A stretch of DNA of 64,000 nt, taken from contig JANVCC010000027.1 in NCBI GenBank assembly GCA_025345505.1, positions 794,937 to 858,936 on the forward strand, in the 5' to 3' direction. The notes beneath the pieces are model-generated. The model saw nothing but the letters and a program-made list of their open reading frames with translations. It was not told where the DNA came from and made no database searches. The stretch comes from Todiramphus chloris collaris. Lineage: Eukaryota; Chordata; Aves; Coraciiformes; Alcedinidae. This document shows positions 23,501 to 36,086 of this stretch, in pieces. Numbering within the stretch: position 1 is the stretch's first letter; each line of letters starts with the position of its first letter. A program made the position numbers and the translations under genes.

Positions 23501-26500
23501 GTCTCAGGCTGCTTTTTGGTGTTGCAGAGTACCTAGGTGAATCACAAGAAAGTGACAGGCTTCTACATGGCTGCCTGTGAAGATTTCAGCCAGGCCTTTG
23601 CTTGATTAATGAGCCCTGGCCTATTTTGAGATAAATTCCTGCTGGTTTTTGCTCAAGGACTACAGAGTGGGCACTCCAGGGAATTTAGTGGAAGAAATCT
23701 GTACTTGAAATGACTTTTCTTTGAGATATGTTTGCTTAATGATTGCTTGCTGGAAGGTAATACCACTGATAAGGAGGGAAAGCCAGTCAAAAATGTAAAG
23801 AGAAGGACATTCATTAGGGTTTTTTTTTCCTGCTGCTTGTGCATTCAAGCCAGCTCTCTGAGGAATACTTGCGTGGCAGACCTGTACTGGGCCGAGTCCC
23901 TGAGGTAGGCAGGAGCTCACGAGATGTTAACTCCTGCCTGCTTGGTGCCTTTCAGCAGTGGCATTGGTGGCACCTGGGCCTTGGCAGGGAGCAGAAGTCC
24001 CCCTCCTGCCCCTGCCAGAGCTGCTTTCCTCAGTGGTGACTGGCATGTCCCTGCTGATACTGATCACCAGCTTCCTAAATGGGCATGTTTCAGTTGATTT
24101 TCCTGAGAAACTGTGGCAATGTTACCTGTGTGCTGGTCTCCCCTGGGAACTTCAGTTGGAAATGGGAAGCTGGGAGGGAGAGGGGCAAACAAGGAGTCTG
24201 TATGGTAAGTGCTGGGGAGTTGACAGCATGGAGATCGAACCTGATGTTCCCAGCAGGCAATCAGGGTTCATTTTTCTGCTATTCACGACTTACTCCATGT
24301 GTAGCAGAAGCTGGACACCTATTTGGATCTGCCATTAGGGGAAAGGCACTGAAATACTTAGAGGAATAAAAATTACCTGCCAACTATATAATCTCTGTGG
24401 TATTGGAGTACTTGCAGTGGTGTCTCAGATGTGTTTCTCTGAAGGAATCGCGTGTGATTCTGCAAATCTCAGGTTCATTTGCAGGAGGAGGAGAAATAAA
24501 TGGATGTGTGCACAAAAAAGTCAGTATACTGAAGTGAAGAAAGCAACAGAAGACACAACACAATATGTGTGTTTTTAGAGTATCTGTCAATCTGAAGTAA
24601 TAACAAATAAGTAAACAGAACCTTTTTAATTCATGCAAGTTAATCCCTTTTGGGGCTGAATTAACTAAAGCACATCCCTATCAAATAACCTTCATTACCT
24701 AAATCAGTGTGCTGATGGATTACTGAGTTTGCAGCCAAAAAAACTGTGCCACCATAGGTGTGAAGTTTCCTGATCATCTAATAAATTGATAACTTTGAAG
24801 CCTAGTTGTGACAATTTAAATGTCATCACTATTAAACAAGTTGCCAAAATGCAAACAACCATCCTAAGTCATTAAAATGTAATTATAGAGGACAGCTGGG
24901 TCTACTATCAATCTGGGCTGTGGGGACTTGTAATGGGGAAAAGCAGGGAAGTTTCACATGAACAGAATGCGGCTGGTGGGTGTGCCAAGCGGAGCCCGCT
25001 CAGGGAGCGAGGGATGCGCGCGCTTTGTGCACGCATACTTACTGCTGCCTACAGAAGGCTGGGGATACTGGGATGGACAGAGGAGTCGGGGGGCAGCAAA
25101 TGTCTCCGCCTTCCCTCTGCCCTCTCTGGAAAGCCCTTTTGTGCAGAAACAGGGCAGGCTTTGGGAAGGCAAGGCAGATGGATGGGGTGGCACCTATGGC
25201 CCAGCAGCAACGGCTGCCAAGCGGGGCTCATGGGATGACTGCGCAGGTGGTGGGAGCCCTGTTCTGAGAGCCTGGTGGACCTCAAGCAATCATCAGGGTT
25301 TGCTTTTTGGCCGAGAGCTACACAGAGCCAGGTGACCATGAGGCTTTTCAGGCGTGGACCTGAGCTGTTTACGAAAGCTGTGGTTAGTTACACTGATAAG
25401 CGAGTCACTGACCTTTATTTTTTATGTTTATTATTTACTTGCTAATTTGAAATGGCCATGATGCAGATGATGATCCCCCTCTGTGTTCAGGACTAGCTGC
25501 TCCTGCCACATGTGGTATAGCTCTAAATAGCTGCATGTGTGGTAGAGCTCTAAATTCCCACTGGTTTCCACTACATCCCAGTAGTTTCTGTTACTCAGTG
25601 ATGCAGTGGTGGTTGCTGTGCATTACTGATGATATGTACGGTGGGAATGGTGGAACCAGCTCAAACTGTGATACTGCCTCATTAAGGCAGCAACCCCAAA
25701 AGGCCCCCAGTCTTTTGGTGTATTATTTATATGTATTATAGAGCTCCAACAGCTGCTCATTTCCATAATTAAGCCCCATTTTCCCTAAATGTATCGGGAG
25801 GGGTGAAATAAGTGGCAGTTGCTGATAACTGGTAGAGTTCTAAAAGAATTATCATTTATGTTATATATGTTAATGCATATAAGCCAAGCATTGGGTGGCT
25901 GGTCCTTTGAGGCTTTTAACAGATCTCGATAGTTTTAAAAACTATCTATAACTGCTAGCAAAGTACTTGAAATAGTGTGATTCTTTTCTTGTGCATTGAT
26001 TTACCGCACATCATTCTCAGAATGCTGCAAACAATTCCAAGGAGTGCTCTAACTGATCTGTACTCCTAAAAGGTTTGGGTATCAAATTCTCCATCTATCA
26101 TCTTCCACTGAAGTAAATCCTCGGGGTGCTTTGGGGCGTTCATACTGAAGAACCGGTTCATGTTTGCTCAGGAAAGTGCCATTGCATATGGGTTTTCACA
26201 GGCTGCTCATCTCCTTCCTTTGTGTGCTCAGAAATGATATCGTAACTGGCTGTGCTGGTGTCGTTCCCTACCTTTCACTTCTGTAAATGGTAATTTCTGT
26301 TTGTTTTCCAGTAAGAACCACTTGATATGGAGCTTAGAGAAACATTTAAGATTACGAACTGTTTGTAATGAACAGTGTTTCTAACGAACAGATTTTTCTG
26401 ATGCAAATGGGGAGCCAAGTTGAGAGAGATTTTTTTTTTAATGCAGGATACAGCCTTTCAACAGACTTTGTCCTTGTTTTTTTGGCAGATTTGAGCGGCC

Positions 26501-29500
26501 GTACTGAAAAGCATAAACAAGTCTCAGCCTATCAACAGCAGAAATGGGACAGCGACCTGCCAAATATGGGGAAATGAATAAATGGGAGAACAATAAAAGT
26601 TGGTAAACTTGGAAGTCTCATGCAGTGTGAATGATTTCCTATATAGCATAAGCAAAATTTTCTGCTGCCTGTTTCACACAGCTACACTAAGGATGAATAA
26701 TTTTTTGTCACCAGTGCTGTTATGAAAAGCATGCAAATTCCAGATCTCACACTGGCTAATGGGTGGAATGGGTATTTTGAGAGGAAAAATAAGCTTTTCT
26801 ATAATTCCCATTCACACCCTCCCAATGTGAGATGACAATTTACTGCAGGTTTAGGAAATGAAAATAAAATGTTAGTTTTCCAGGTGTGCTGAAGAGGTTT
26901 TGAAATTAATGTAGCCAAGGTGAAGCTAAATGGAGTTTCTCATCGCACGGTGAGAGTCAGCAAGATGATGCTGTGAAATATCCCCAGGAACAGTCACTTA
27001 GATGGTCTGCAGGGGATGGGGTCAGGGAAAGGTTAGCAGCTGACATGGGATCAGAAGCCGGATGTGCTGACCCTTAATCATAGACTTTCACAGGCTTTTT
27101 CTGACTGCAATTCAGCATAAGATTATTGAATTCACCTTTAGATTAAGCTGGTCTACTATGACATACACAAACCCGCACGGACGTTAATGGCCATGTCACC
27201 CCCTTCATTATGCAAGCTCTGATCAGCCAGGTGACCTTGGCAAATGCTGCTTCTCAAGGTCCTGGGCCATTTGCATTTCCCATGAATGGAAAGTGGCACT
27301 CCCAGCTGGGGTCAGGTTGGATTGTGAGCTTGGTGTATGCTGGTTAAACCTACGAGGTGAGGGTCTTTCTTCTTGCAAGATAGCTTCGAGCTGTTTAATT
27401 CAGCACCACGCTACAGCCATAGTCATTTGCTGGTGTACTCCTGCAAACCCCTTGACTTTGCAGCAAAACCACTCGGAGACACCAGCACAAGCAGAGGTGT
27501 CAATGACTGGGCTGAAATGAAGCATGAATAGAAATTTTTGAAGGATTAAAATCTTTATTAAAAAAATAAATTTAAAATTGGTTTTCATCAAGGTCTGGAG
27601 ATAAAGTTGAGGTTGTGTGCAAACCTGAATGCTCCTCATTGCTTAGGTGTGATTCTGCAGTCTTTGCCTGCGAGGTCATTCTGCAGGGAATTTTTGTTAG
27701 AACTGCAGTGAGAGGACTTCATGCGGTACCATTTCTACTAGTTGAACAGTTATTTTTGGGTTGTTAATGTAAGCTTGAAATAATGATATATTGATGTGGT
27801 GTTGTCTTTATTCAGAGGATAGGCGTCTGACCTGCTCGCTTACGCGGTGCTGACTCGACAAACCGCATGGTAATGGGGAGTATTAAGGTCAATGGCAACA
27901 GATCTGTCTTGCACTGTGTGATAAAGACATCTACTGAATATTGCACTGGTGTGCAATCCAACTCATCTCTGATTCCACTGAAATTCCTTGCCTTTCATGC
28001 AACTGGGGAGAAAGGATTTAGCCAGGAGCTGGCCAGTGGGCTGGTGCCTTTGGCAGCCTCTCTGGTTCAGAGTCCAGCTCCTGTACTGAATAGGGCAGCT
28101 ATGTGAAAGAGGTGGCTTTTTTAGGTTGAATAATATCTGACCTGCTTCCTGGAGGTGACTTCAGTGGGAATGATGTGCTCCTGCAGTGACAGACCTTGAT
28201 GGGGTCCGTAATGACCTGGAAAACATTCTAATCACTGCGGTTAGCATAGGATCCCAGTTCTCAGCTACCGAAAATGCAGAACTCAGTGGTCTACTCCCTC
28301 CAGCTCACAAGGTGAGGGGAGGTGTATGTACGGGCCAGGCTTTGCCCATGGCTGAGTTTAGAGTCTTCCTCCTCTATTTTTTACCTCCTATTTCACTTTT
28401 GTAATGTACCTTTTGTTCATATATACTGTTTCTGTGTAAAAAGCACAGTTAGATAATTCTATCACTTAAACCTGAATTTGTGGTCTTTCTAATTTCAGCT
28501 GGATGATGAGTTTCAAGCCAACAGGCTTTGGCAGTTTTGTCTTCTGCTTGTAGGGGTTTCATCCAGGAGTTCGTCACTTCATTTCTGAGGAACATGGCTA
28601 TCGAGGACGACAGTCATCAGATGAGAACCCTCTCTTGGCAATACAGGGCAGCTTCCACAGAGCCAGCTGCAGTTCTTCAGCTCCCCTGACAGGCCTCTCT
28701 ACTTTTTGGTGAAGACTTTGCACTTCTAAACAGACATATTTCACTTGCAAGTCTCGCGACTCCAGAGTGTATCTGTTTTGTGTTAGGCACGCTTTCTCTT
28801 GGAGGTCTGATGGGCCAAAGTCAGAGAAAAACTAGAGGACTTGCAGACAAACTGTGGGGTAGGCACCTGTGGCGTGTTGGTGCTGTGCTGGGGCAAGCAG
28901 CACTGTGTGCATCCCCAGCTGGATCCATCCATTATTGGATTGGTTGCAATCCAAACCATCACCTCTAGTTCTCACAAAGAGGACACTTGGGAAACAGATG
29001 ATGGGTTTATTCTCACTCTAAAGTGGTTGATGGCCAGTGTCAGACTCACCAGGTCCAGCTGGGAGGGAGGGCATGGCTAATACCTTTTCTTACTTGGCTT
29101 TTAATGTTCTCTGGAGGTGAAAGAAAGGTAGTGAGGGTGATTCCTACCCAAGCCAGGAGGAGACTGGTGACTGGTTGGCCGTACTCTGCTGTAGTACAGA
29201 CGCTGGCCCGGTGCACATGTGTTGAGGACAGGAGTGCTGTTTAGAGAGCTGCACCTACGGTTTACAGCAGGTTTGCTGCAGCGCTCTAATGTGACAGAAG
29301 AAATTGGATATTCTACAGTAGCTTAATTAAAGTTGGAAGAAGACATTTGAAGTTAGTTAAACATGAAAGTGTTTCGTAATGAGAATGAATTCCTCTGGGA
29401 TATTATTTTTTTATTGATTTCCCACCACATGGACAGCTTTGGACTGGAGGTTAAGAACAAAAGCTGGATGCCTTTGCTGAAATTCTCCATATAGAAATAA

Positions 29501-30296
29501 TTATTGAGGGCAACATTTTAACTTATCTTTCCCTTCCAGGCTTGACAACCCTTTCAGATGATTAGGGGGAAGCAGACCTCTCCATTAAATTTTTTCAGGT
29601 TGTTCTGCAGACTCAGGAAGACTTTTTTTTTTCTACTCTGTTCATGTATTTCTGTTGATCGTTGTCATTGTGAGGCCAGAAACATCTGTTTTAAACAACA
29701 GAAGCTGAGATTATTAATCACTTTTCTATAGGAAGGAATTAATTCAGTTACAAACTGCATAGCTATAGAATCTTGCAATAACTGGAGCCTTGCTGATAGC
29801 ACGGATAATTCCAGGGTTTCATTGTATTGAGATGTCAGTCTTGCATCTGCTATCGCTGCTAAATAATTTTTAAAAGCTTAAAAAGCCCAAGAGGTATCCT
29901 GTCCCCATATGAAATTCAAAATCATTTGTTCCTATCTCCTAGGTGCTATTTTTAGAAATAGCAGACAAGACGAGTCATTCCAGTAACTATACTGGTGTTT
30001 GTAGTTTAATCCTATGAAAGGGGGAGGAAGTAAGGCAGCTACAGTCATCCGCAGGAACTGAGTTATCCTCAGTAGCACTTTCAGGTTTTCTTCTTGGTAA
30101 AAACATTCTAATTGGAAAACTTTGATCCTTAAAGATTTCTCTGAGAAACCAAGCAGAGGAGCTGCAAACAGATGCAGAAGGGGCTTCTGGAGGCAGCCTC
30201 TGTGAATGCTGACAGCAGCAACAAGGAAATCATAGGGTGCAAAATATACTGAAAAAAGTTAAATATTTTACTCCACTGTGTTTACACGAGTTTTTG

Positions 30297-30342
30297 TACT
30301 TGTAATATGAAACAACAACTACTTGTAACATGAAACAGCAAC
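30297..30342. repeat. 23-bp tandem duplication
   Basis: Two adjacent copies, 30297-30319 and 30320-30342, start TACTTGTAA and end CAAC, with two mismatches. Confidence 0.8.
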
Positions 30343-31838
30343 AAATATAGAAAGTGAACCAAACAAATATAAAATGTGCAGGTCTTGAGGGAGAAAATGA
30401 GTGAAATTGCTCTATAGTTACTTGAAACCTGGCTCTTGGAAGAGCGAGCCCTCAGAGAAGGAGACCACTGAGAGGACTCCTGCCAAAAGTAGCCTCATGG
30501 AAAAACTGTGTAGAGGGAGGAAAGCTCAGCTTTGGGTTCTGCAGCTCAGCCCTTGAGTTTCAGACCTTTGGCTTCTTCATATGTGGGGTGCACAGTCATG
30601 AGCATGGTCCTGCCAGTCTGTGTGCTGGGCTGAGCAGCACAGCTCCTGATCCACTTGCTCCCCGCAGTTTTATAATCATCCTGATTTTCCAATGTTTTAC
30701 TCTGCTTTCAGTCTGCCTAAATCCATCAGTCGAGGAAATAATCTAATGCATGCAATAAGCTATCAGGAGGGGAGGATACATTCATGTGAATTCACAAAAA
30801 CACTCTCAAGAAAGAATGCATAGAGGTGGTTAGAAAAGCTCACAAAGGGATCTTCTCCTGTCAGCAGCTACTGTTGTGTTCATGTTTTTAACTTGGATGT
30901 ATAAATGCATCTATTTAATACTTGTGTGTGTTGTCATCTGTGAATGCATGGGAAAAGAAGCAAGAAATGTACTTATTTTACTTTTAGCATTACCATCATA
31001 AACTACTGATTGGTGTTTTCTTGGGCAATCTTTCTTACCACAGACTTTCTCTGTTCTCTCTGAAATTAATGAGAATTGGTACCTGGATTTCTTTAAAGAT
31101 CTGGCTTTCAGTGTCCAAAGTTAATAAAAAAATGTTATTTTGTTTTAAGAGAACGGGTTTGTCAAATGGTTTTTTTGATTTTATCTGAAAGAGGTGGAAA
31201 TGCTGTTCTGTTTGTATTACATCACGTGGGGTACAGCATTACAAGGAGTTTTTTCTAATTTTAGTGTAAAAACTAAGACCTGGTGCCATTTACTTTTGAT
31301 AACATGGTGTATTTTTTTTGACGGGAGGGGGTGGTAGAAGCATTCTACCAGAGCTATTGGAACAACTAAAGTTAAACCCTTCCCTGAATGCTTGATTTGT
31401 AATGTTTATCTCGTGGTTAATGATCTTTGTCCCATTCTCCTCAATGAGATTTTCCTTAATGCAAGTAATACAGCTTTTCCAGATAAACATGTGTGCAGTA
31501 ATGAGTATTTCCTTTTCTTTCTCTATATACACACTAGACTTTCCTTTCTGGTGGAGTACTTTCACTGCAAACAGCAGCAGTTTACCTTGGCCCTGGAGTT
31601 AACAGTAACTTGGATCTCCTCAGTTTACTAATGAAACAGAATTTGAGCTGATATACAAAATTATTTTTTATATTAAGAAAATGAGCTCAATAATTGTTTC
31701 ATGGCTAGATCGACACTGTACGTGGATGCTGGGCTGTTTCCTATATTCTTGTTTCTGATACTCCAAAAGAAGGATAGATTTCTCCGTCCATCTCCCCAAA
31801 AATCTCAAAAGATCATTTTCGAAGGAAGTTCGTATCTG

Positions 31839-31880
31839 TTAAATAGCAGTTCTTTGGAATTAAATAGCAATTCTTTCTTG
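31839..31880. repeat. Diverged 21-bp tandem duplication
   Basis: Copies at 31839-31859 and 31860-31880 share TTAAATAGCA and TTCTTT; they differ mainly in their last four bases. Confidence 0.6.
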
Positions 31881-34800
31881 CTAGAAACAAATGAAGTAAC
31901 AGCACCGTTTGATGGATTTATTTAGGGATGAATGTACACCTGGGTTTGGGAAAAAGCTTTTAGTTGCATACATTCCAGTTGCCTGCTTGGCTCATGAAAG
32001 ACAAAAGATGGACCTTTTTTGTTGTGATGGTTCTGAAGTCATCTCTAATTCAAACTGCCTCAGATGGAGGATTGAAGATGAAACACAAACCCCATTTTTA
32101 TCACAGTCCTTTTTGAACCTGTTAGATCTCAGACTCGTGATAAACCAGCTCTGAGTATTTCAGTAGAAACTCCTGCCTTCCTCAGACCAGTGTCTGAATT
32201 CCTCGCTCAATTCTAAAACATTTGATATCTTAAAATGTAAATAGAGAAAGAATGTTTTTAAGAAGGCAGATAAACTTAACATTTTTTTCACACTCTATTT
32301 TCATGGTTATTTGTATTTAAAAAAAAAAAAAAAGCTATTTCCATTATTAAATCCCCCAGCCAATGGAGCAGTTTCCTTTGAGAGGAGCCCCAGTGGTGTA
32401 CGTGTTTCTACAAACCAAATCCAAATTCTTTATCATTCCTGAGCCCCAAACCCTACGGCTTCCCACTTGCTCTTGAATCGGATCAGTATTTCTAATCACC
32501 TCTTTGGGGCAACCAAGACACTGATGTGCTCAGGGGCAGGTGCCCTGTCTATCTGGGGTGCTCAGTGTATCAGAGGCGTTTGCACAGGACTGGTGGATGT
32601 CACCCATGGTCTTCACAGGACCTCGGTCCTTCTGGAGGAGCACCTGCAGTGGTTCCTCTCCGTGCCTTCAGTTGAGCCCATAAAATATTAGCAGTAACCA
32701 CAATCAGCAGGCATTTTTGAGAATATTTTTGCTCTTGAATTAATTAATTTTGACTTTAATTAAGCAATACTAGTAAGAAGGCTCTGAGTGAGCAGTTATT
32801 TAACTTGCATTAGGCTGAAATCACTTTGTTCAGCAATGTCCCCAAATATGACTGTTCTCATTTAGCATGTATCTCTTAGGTGGTAATTATATGGCACCAT
32901 TATAAATGCATGTGGTATTTGTCAGCTTATGCAGCAAACCTGCACTAAGTGGAAGCAGGATTTAAGAGAAAGGACTGGGTTTTGGCTAGAGCAGGCTAGG
33001 AAAGGAAACATTTGAATAATCGTAAAAAAGGGAAAATGTAGTTTGTGTTATTTTTTTATGCAGACAGAACTCAAACCAATTGATTGGGTTTTGTCTAAGG
33101 TTTCCTCACTTTGCTTTTCGGCGGAGATCAGACATGAAAATTTTGAGTGCTGAAGAAAATTGAAGAATGTGAAAATGGGATTTAAACTGTTCTCATGCCT
33201 TCCTTTGCACGATAAGATGTATGGACTTGCAGGTGTGCTCACTTACCAGGGGGAATATATGAAAGTAAATGTATTTTAGTGCTTGATACACTCCCCTTAC
33301 CCACCCAGCTAGTCCTCCCCTGAGGTGGATAAAAACTTTTGTCAACTGGGGCAAGCTAAAACAATAAAGCACAGTAATTAACTTGCATAAGTGTGTTTAT
33401 GCCGTCTTTTTATGTTTAAAGAGGGCTCTCTGAAAAACTGCAGCTATCAACCTGCACTTGAATCGGCTACCAGTGTATCTAGAAATCAGGAGAAAACCAG
33501 ACTTGGGGTGACAACTGCCTCCTGAGTGTCTTATCCATGCCATTTCTTGATCTTGGCTATATAACCTCCTTATGAGATAAGGGTTAAAAACATTAAGCAG
33601 AAATCTTCAAACAGGAAGAAGTAACAGATAGAGACTGATGCCAACTGCATCCTGTTGAGGTGATTCCAAGGTGAGTCCAGTTCTGACCATCCCAGAAAGG
33701 CCATATGCCATAGAAGGTGTCACAACCATGTTTTCTGGGGTGCTGATTCCAATATGCAAAGGATTTTTTGTGTGACAGGTGTAATGAAAAACAGTGAAAT
33801 GACACAGTCAGTGCCGCTTCCACTGCACCTGGATGCTTTCTGGGTCTCATCCCAGAAGCTGCTGAGATAGCATGGTTTGGGAGAGGTATGGGGTTCAAAG
33901 AAAGTCATTTAATTTGTTTGTACTTTGGGTCATTCCCTGTCCAATAGCTCTTTTTACAGTCAGTGGAATCCTTGCTGCAGTAACTTAAAGGGATATTTGG
34001 CAGTTTCCTTAATGTTCCTGTTTGAATAATGTAGAATTATTCTCACTGTTTACAACTGTGTGTGCTTCTTACATGTAGGAAATTTCATTTTACAAATGTT
34101 CACATGAACATCTCTGGATGAAGGAAACTACTGTGGCTTTTTTTCCTTTGCTATATTAAACCCATCAAACGCAGCAGCTGTTGAAAGATGGCAGGGGGTG
34201 TCCTCACCTGCACTGCTTCCTTTGTTATCCTCCGGCTCTGGAGACTGCTCAAGGTCCGGCCGTGGTGCCACCCCCCTTACGCTGTGCCACCTCGGCCAGA
34301 GGATTACTGACGTACATCCTGTTGAGCTTCTGCTTTGAAACTTCAGCACTTCGTTAGTTATGCAAAACCTTCTGATGGTTGGACTCCTGTGACTGTCTCA
34401 CATAGCACAAAAAAAAAATAAACTAATCAAAAGGGATAACAGGGATTTAATGGGTAATAATTTGTGAAAGTTGTCCAATGAAAAGTAACGGTGCAGTGTC
34501 GCCGGCGAGCTCTGAAAAGACATCATGTGCAGTACCATCCTGTAATTAACTATTTGCAAATCATGAAGCAGTGGAGATGGCCTTATTTTGGTTCCTACTG
34601 GCTAGGGAGTGGAGGTTACTAGATCGTAAGGAGGAGCTGAAGCACTGGAATAACAAAAGTTTTAAAATTGGAATAGGCAAGGACAAGGTGCACAATAGAC
34701 TACACAGCTAAAAAAAGTCATTCTCTATTTTGGTTTTGTTACTTCACGTGACAATTTCTAATGTTCGGTTTGCTTTTTGATTGTGTGAGAATATTGAGCT

Positions 34801-35630
34801 GATGTTTTCGTAGAGCCACATCAAATTCTTCTTCCAAAGTAGCCTCAGTTAACTCTGAGCCAGTCGCTGGATATGTAAAGCCAGAATGGCTTTTTCCCAG
34901 ATGTGTTTGCTCTTGACATTAGATTGCCCAGCACCACATAGTGTCCTGAGGCTTTTCTGCAACTCCTCAAACCTTTAGTAATTCTTTGAAAGAGCAGAGA
35001 CCAAGAAAGTCTGTTCCGTTTATGATCAGCAGGCCATGATTGAGCTTGACCCTATCACACAAGTGAAAGCTCAAGGAACCCTGAATCACAGCTGGAGCCT
35101 GTGAAATGAGTCTGTGCCTTCCCAGGTTGATAAAGATCACAAAATTTTGTCCAGTATCACTGGACATAAGTCAGGTCTTTAGATAAGCTCCCCTGCTAAA
35201 CTCTTTGAACAAGGCAGTAATGCTCCCCTTTCCCTAGAAGCCATCGCTCGCTCTTTTGCTCTGTTGTTATCCCATTCTCAGTTCCCCGTTCCTGACAAAT
35301 TGGTGCCAGCCGCACACCAGCAGCGCATCCTGCCTGGAAATGGTCAGCCCCGAGACCAGGCTGCGGCACGGGGGCAAGCAGCAGGCAGTGTCCTTACCGC
35401 CGAAGGAAGGACCTCTGGCTTTGCGCCGCAAGCTTCCCACGCAGCTTCTGGCCCTGTGGACCCCAAAGCACAGCTAACCCACCCCAGTGGCACGTGGTGG
35501 CAGCAGGCAGCTTAGCATGACCCGGCTCCCTTTGCTCCTCTCCTACGGAGGCAGTGGGTTCTTGCCTCGGAAGGCTCTCGCCAAGGGGATGATCCTGCAG
35601 GATCAGCACCTTGTCCCCTTTGCTTCCGTG

Positions 35631-35704
35631 ATTGTTAAATGCCACTGGGGGCCGCAGCCCATGCGTTATTGTTAAATGCCACTGGGGGCCGTAGCCCATG
35701 CGTT
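35631..35704. repeat. 37-bp near-perfect tandem duplication
   Basis: Copies at 35631-35667 and 35668-35704 begin ATTGTTAAATGCCACTGGGG and end CCCATGCGTT, with one C/T difference. The near identity suggests a recent slippage or unequal exchange event. Confidence 0.95.
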
Positions 35705-36068
35705 ACCGTCTGCTCTGTCTGGCATTCCTGGTTAAAGGCTGTGACACCTAAAAGAGAAAATAAAGCTGACTCGGAGCAAGACCAAGACTCACTGCTATCA
35801 CCAAGTAACTGTGGCCAAACCCTTTAATTTGCCTTTTGCTTTCATACCTCTGTGGGCTTTGCCACAGAGGCAAATTAAAAAAAACCCAGAAAACAACACA
35901 ACCAAACCTTGTGGACTTAGGAAACTCACCTCCTCCATAAAAACCTGCTTGGGACCATTGCTTTAAGCCATTGCACAGACAAAAAATACTATAAATTGGA
36001 TAAAAGATTCTTTTTGAAAGTCACGCTCCAGGCGATTTTGTCTGTGGTGAAGGAGACAGTATTAAAGC

Positions 36069-36086
36069 AAAAAAAAAAAAAAAAAA
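36069..36086. repeat. A18 homopolymer
   Basis: Eighteen consecutive A on the plus strand in intergenic DNA. No flanking retrotransposon body was recognised. Confidence 0.9.

Noticed and set aside
33593..33898. 101-codon minus-strand open frame in the intergenic region
   Set aside because: No recognisable homology, no splice context and no promoter; length is within chance expectation.
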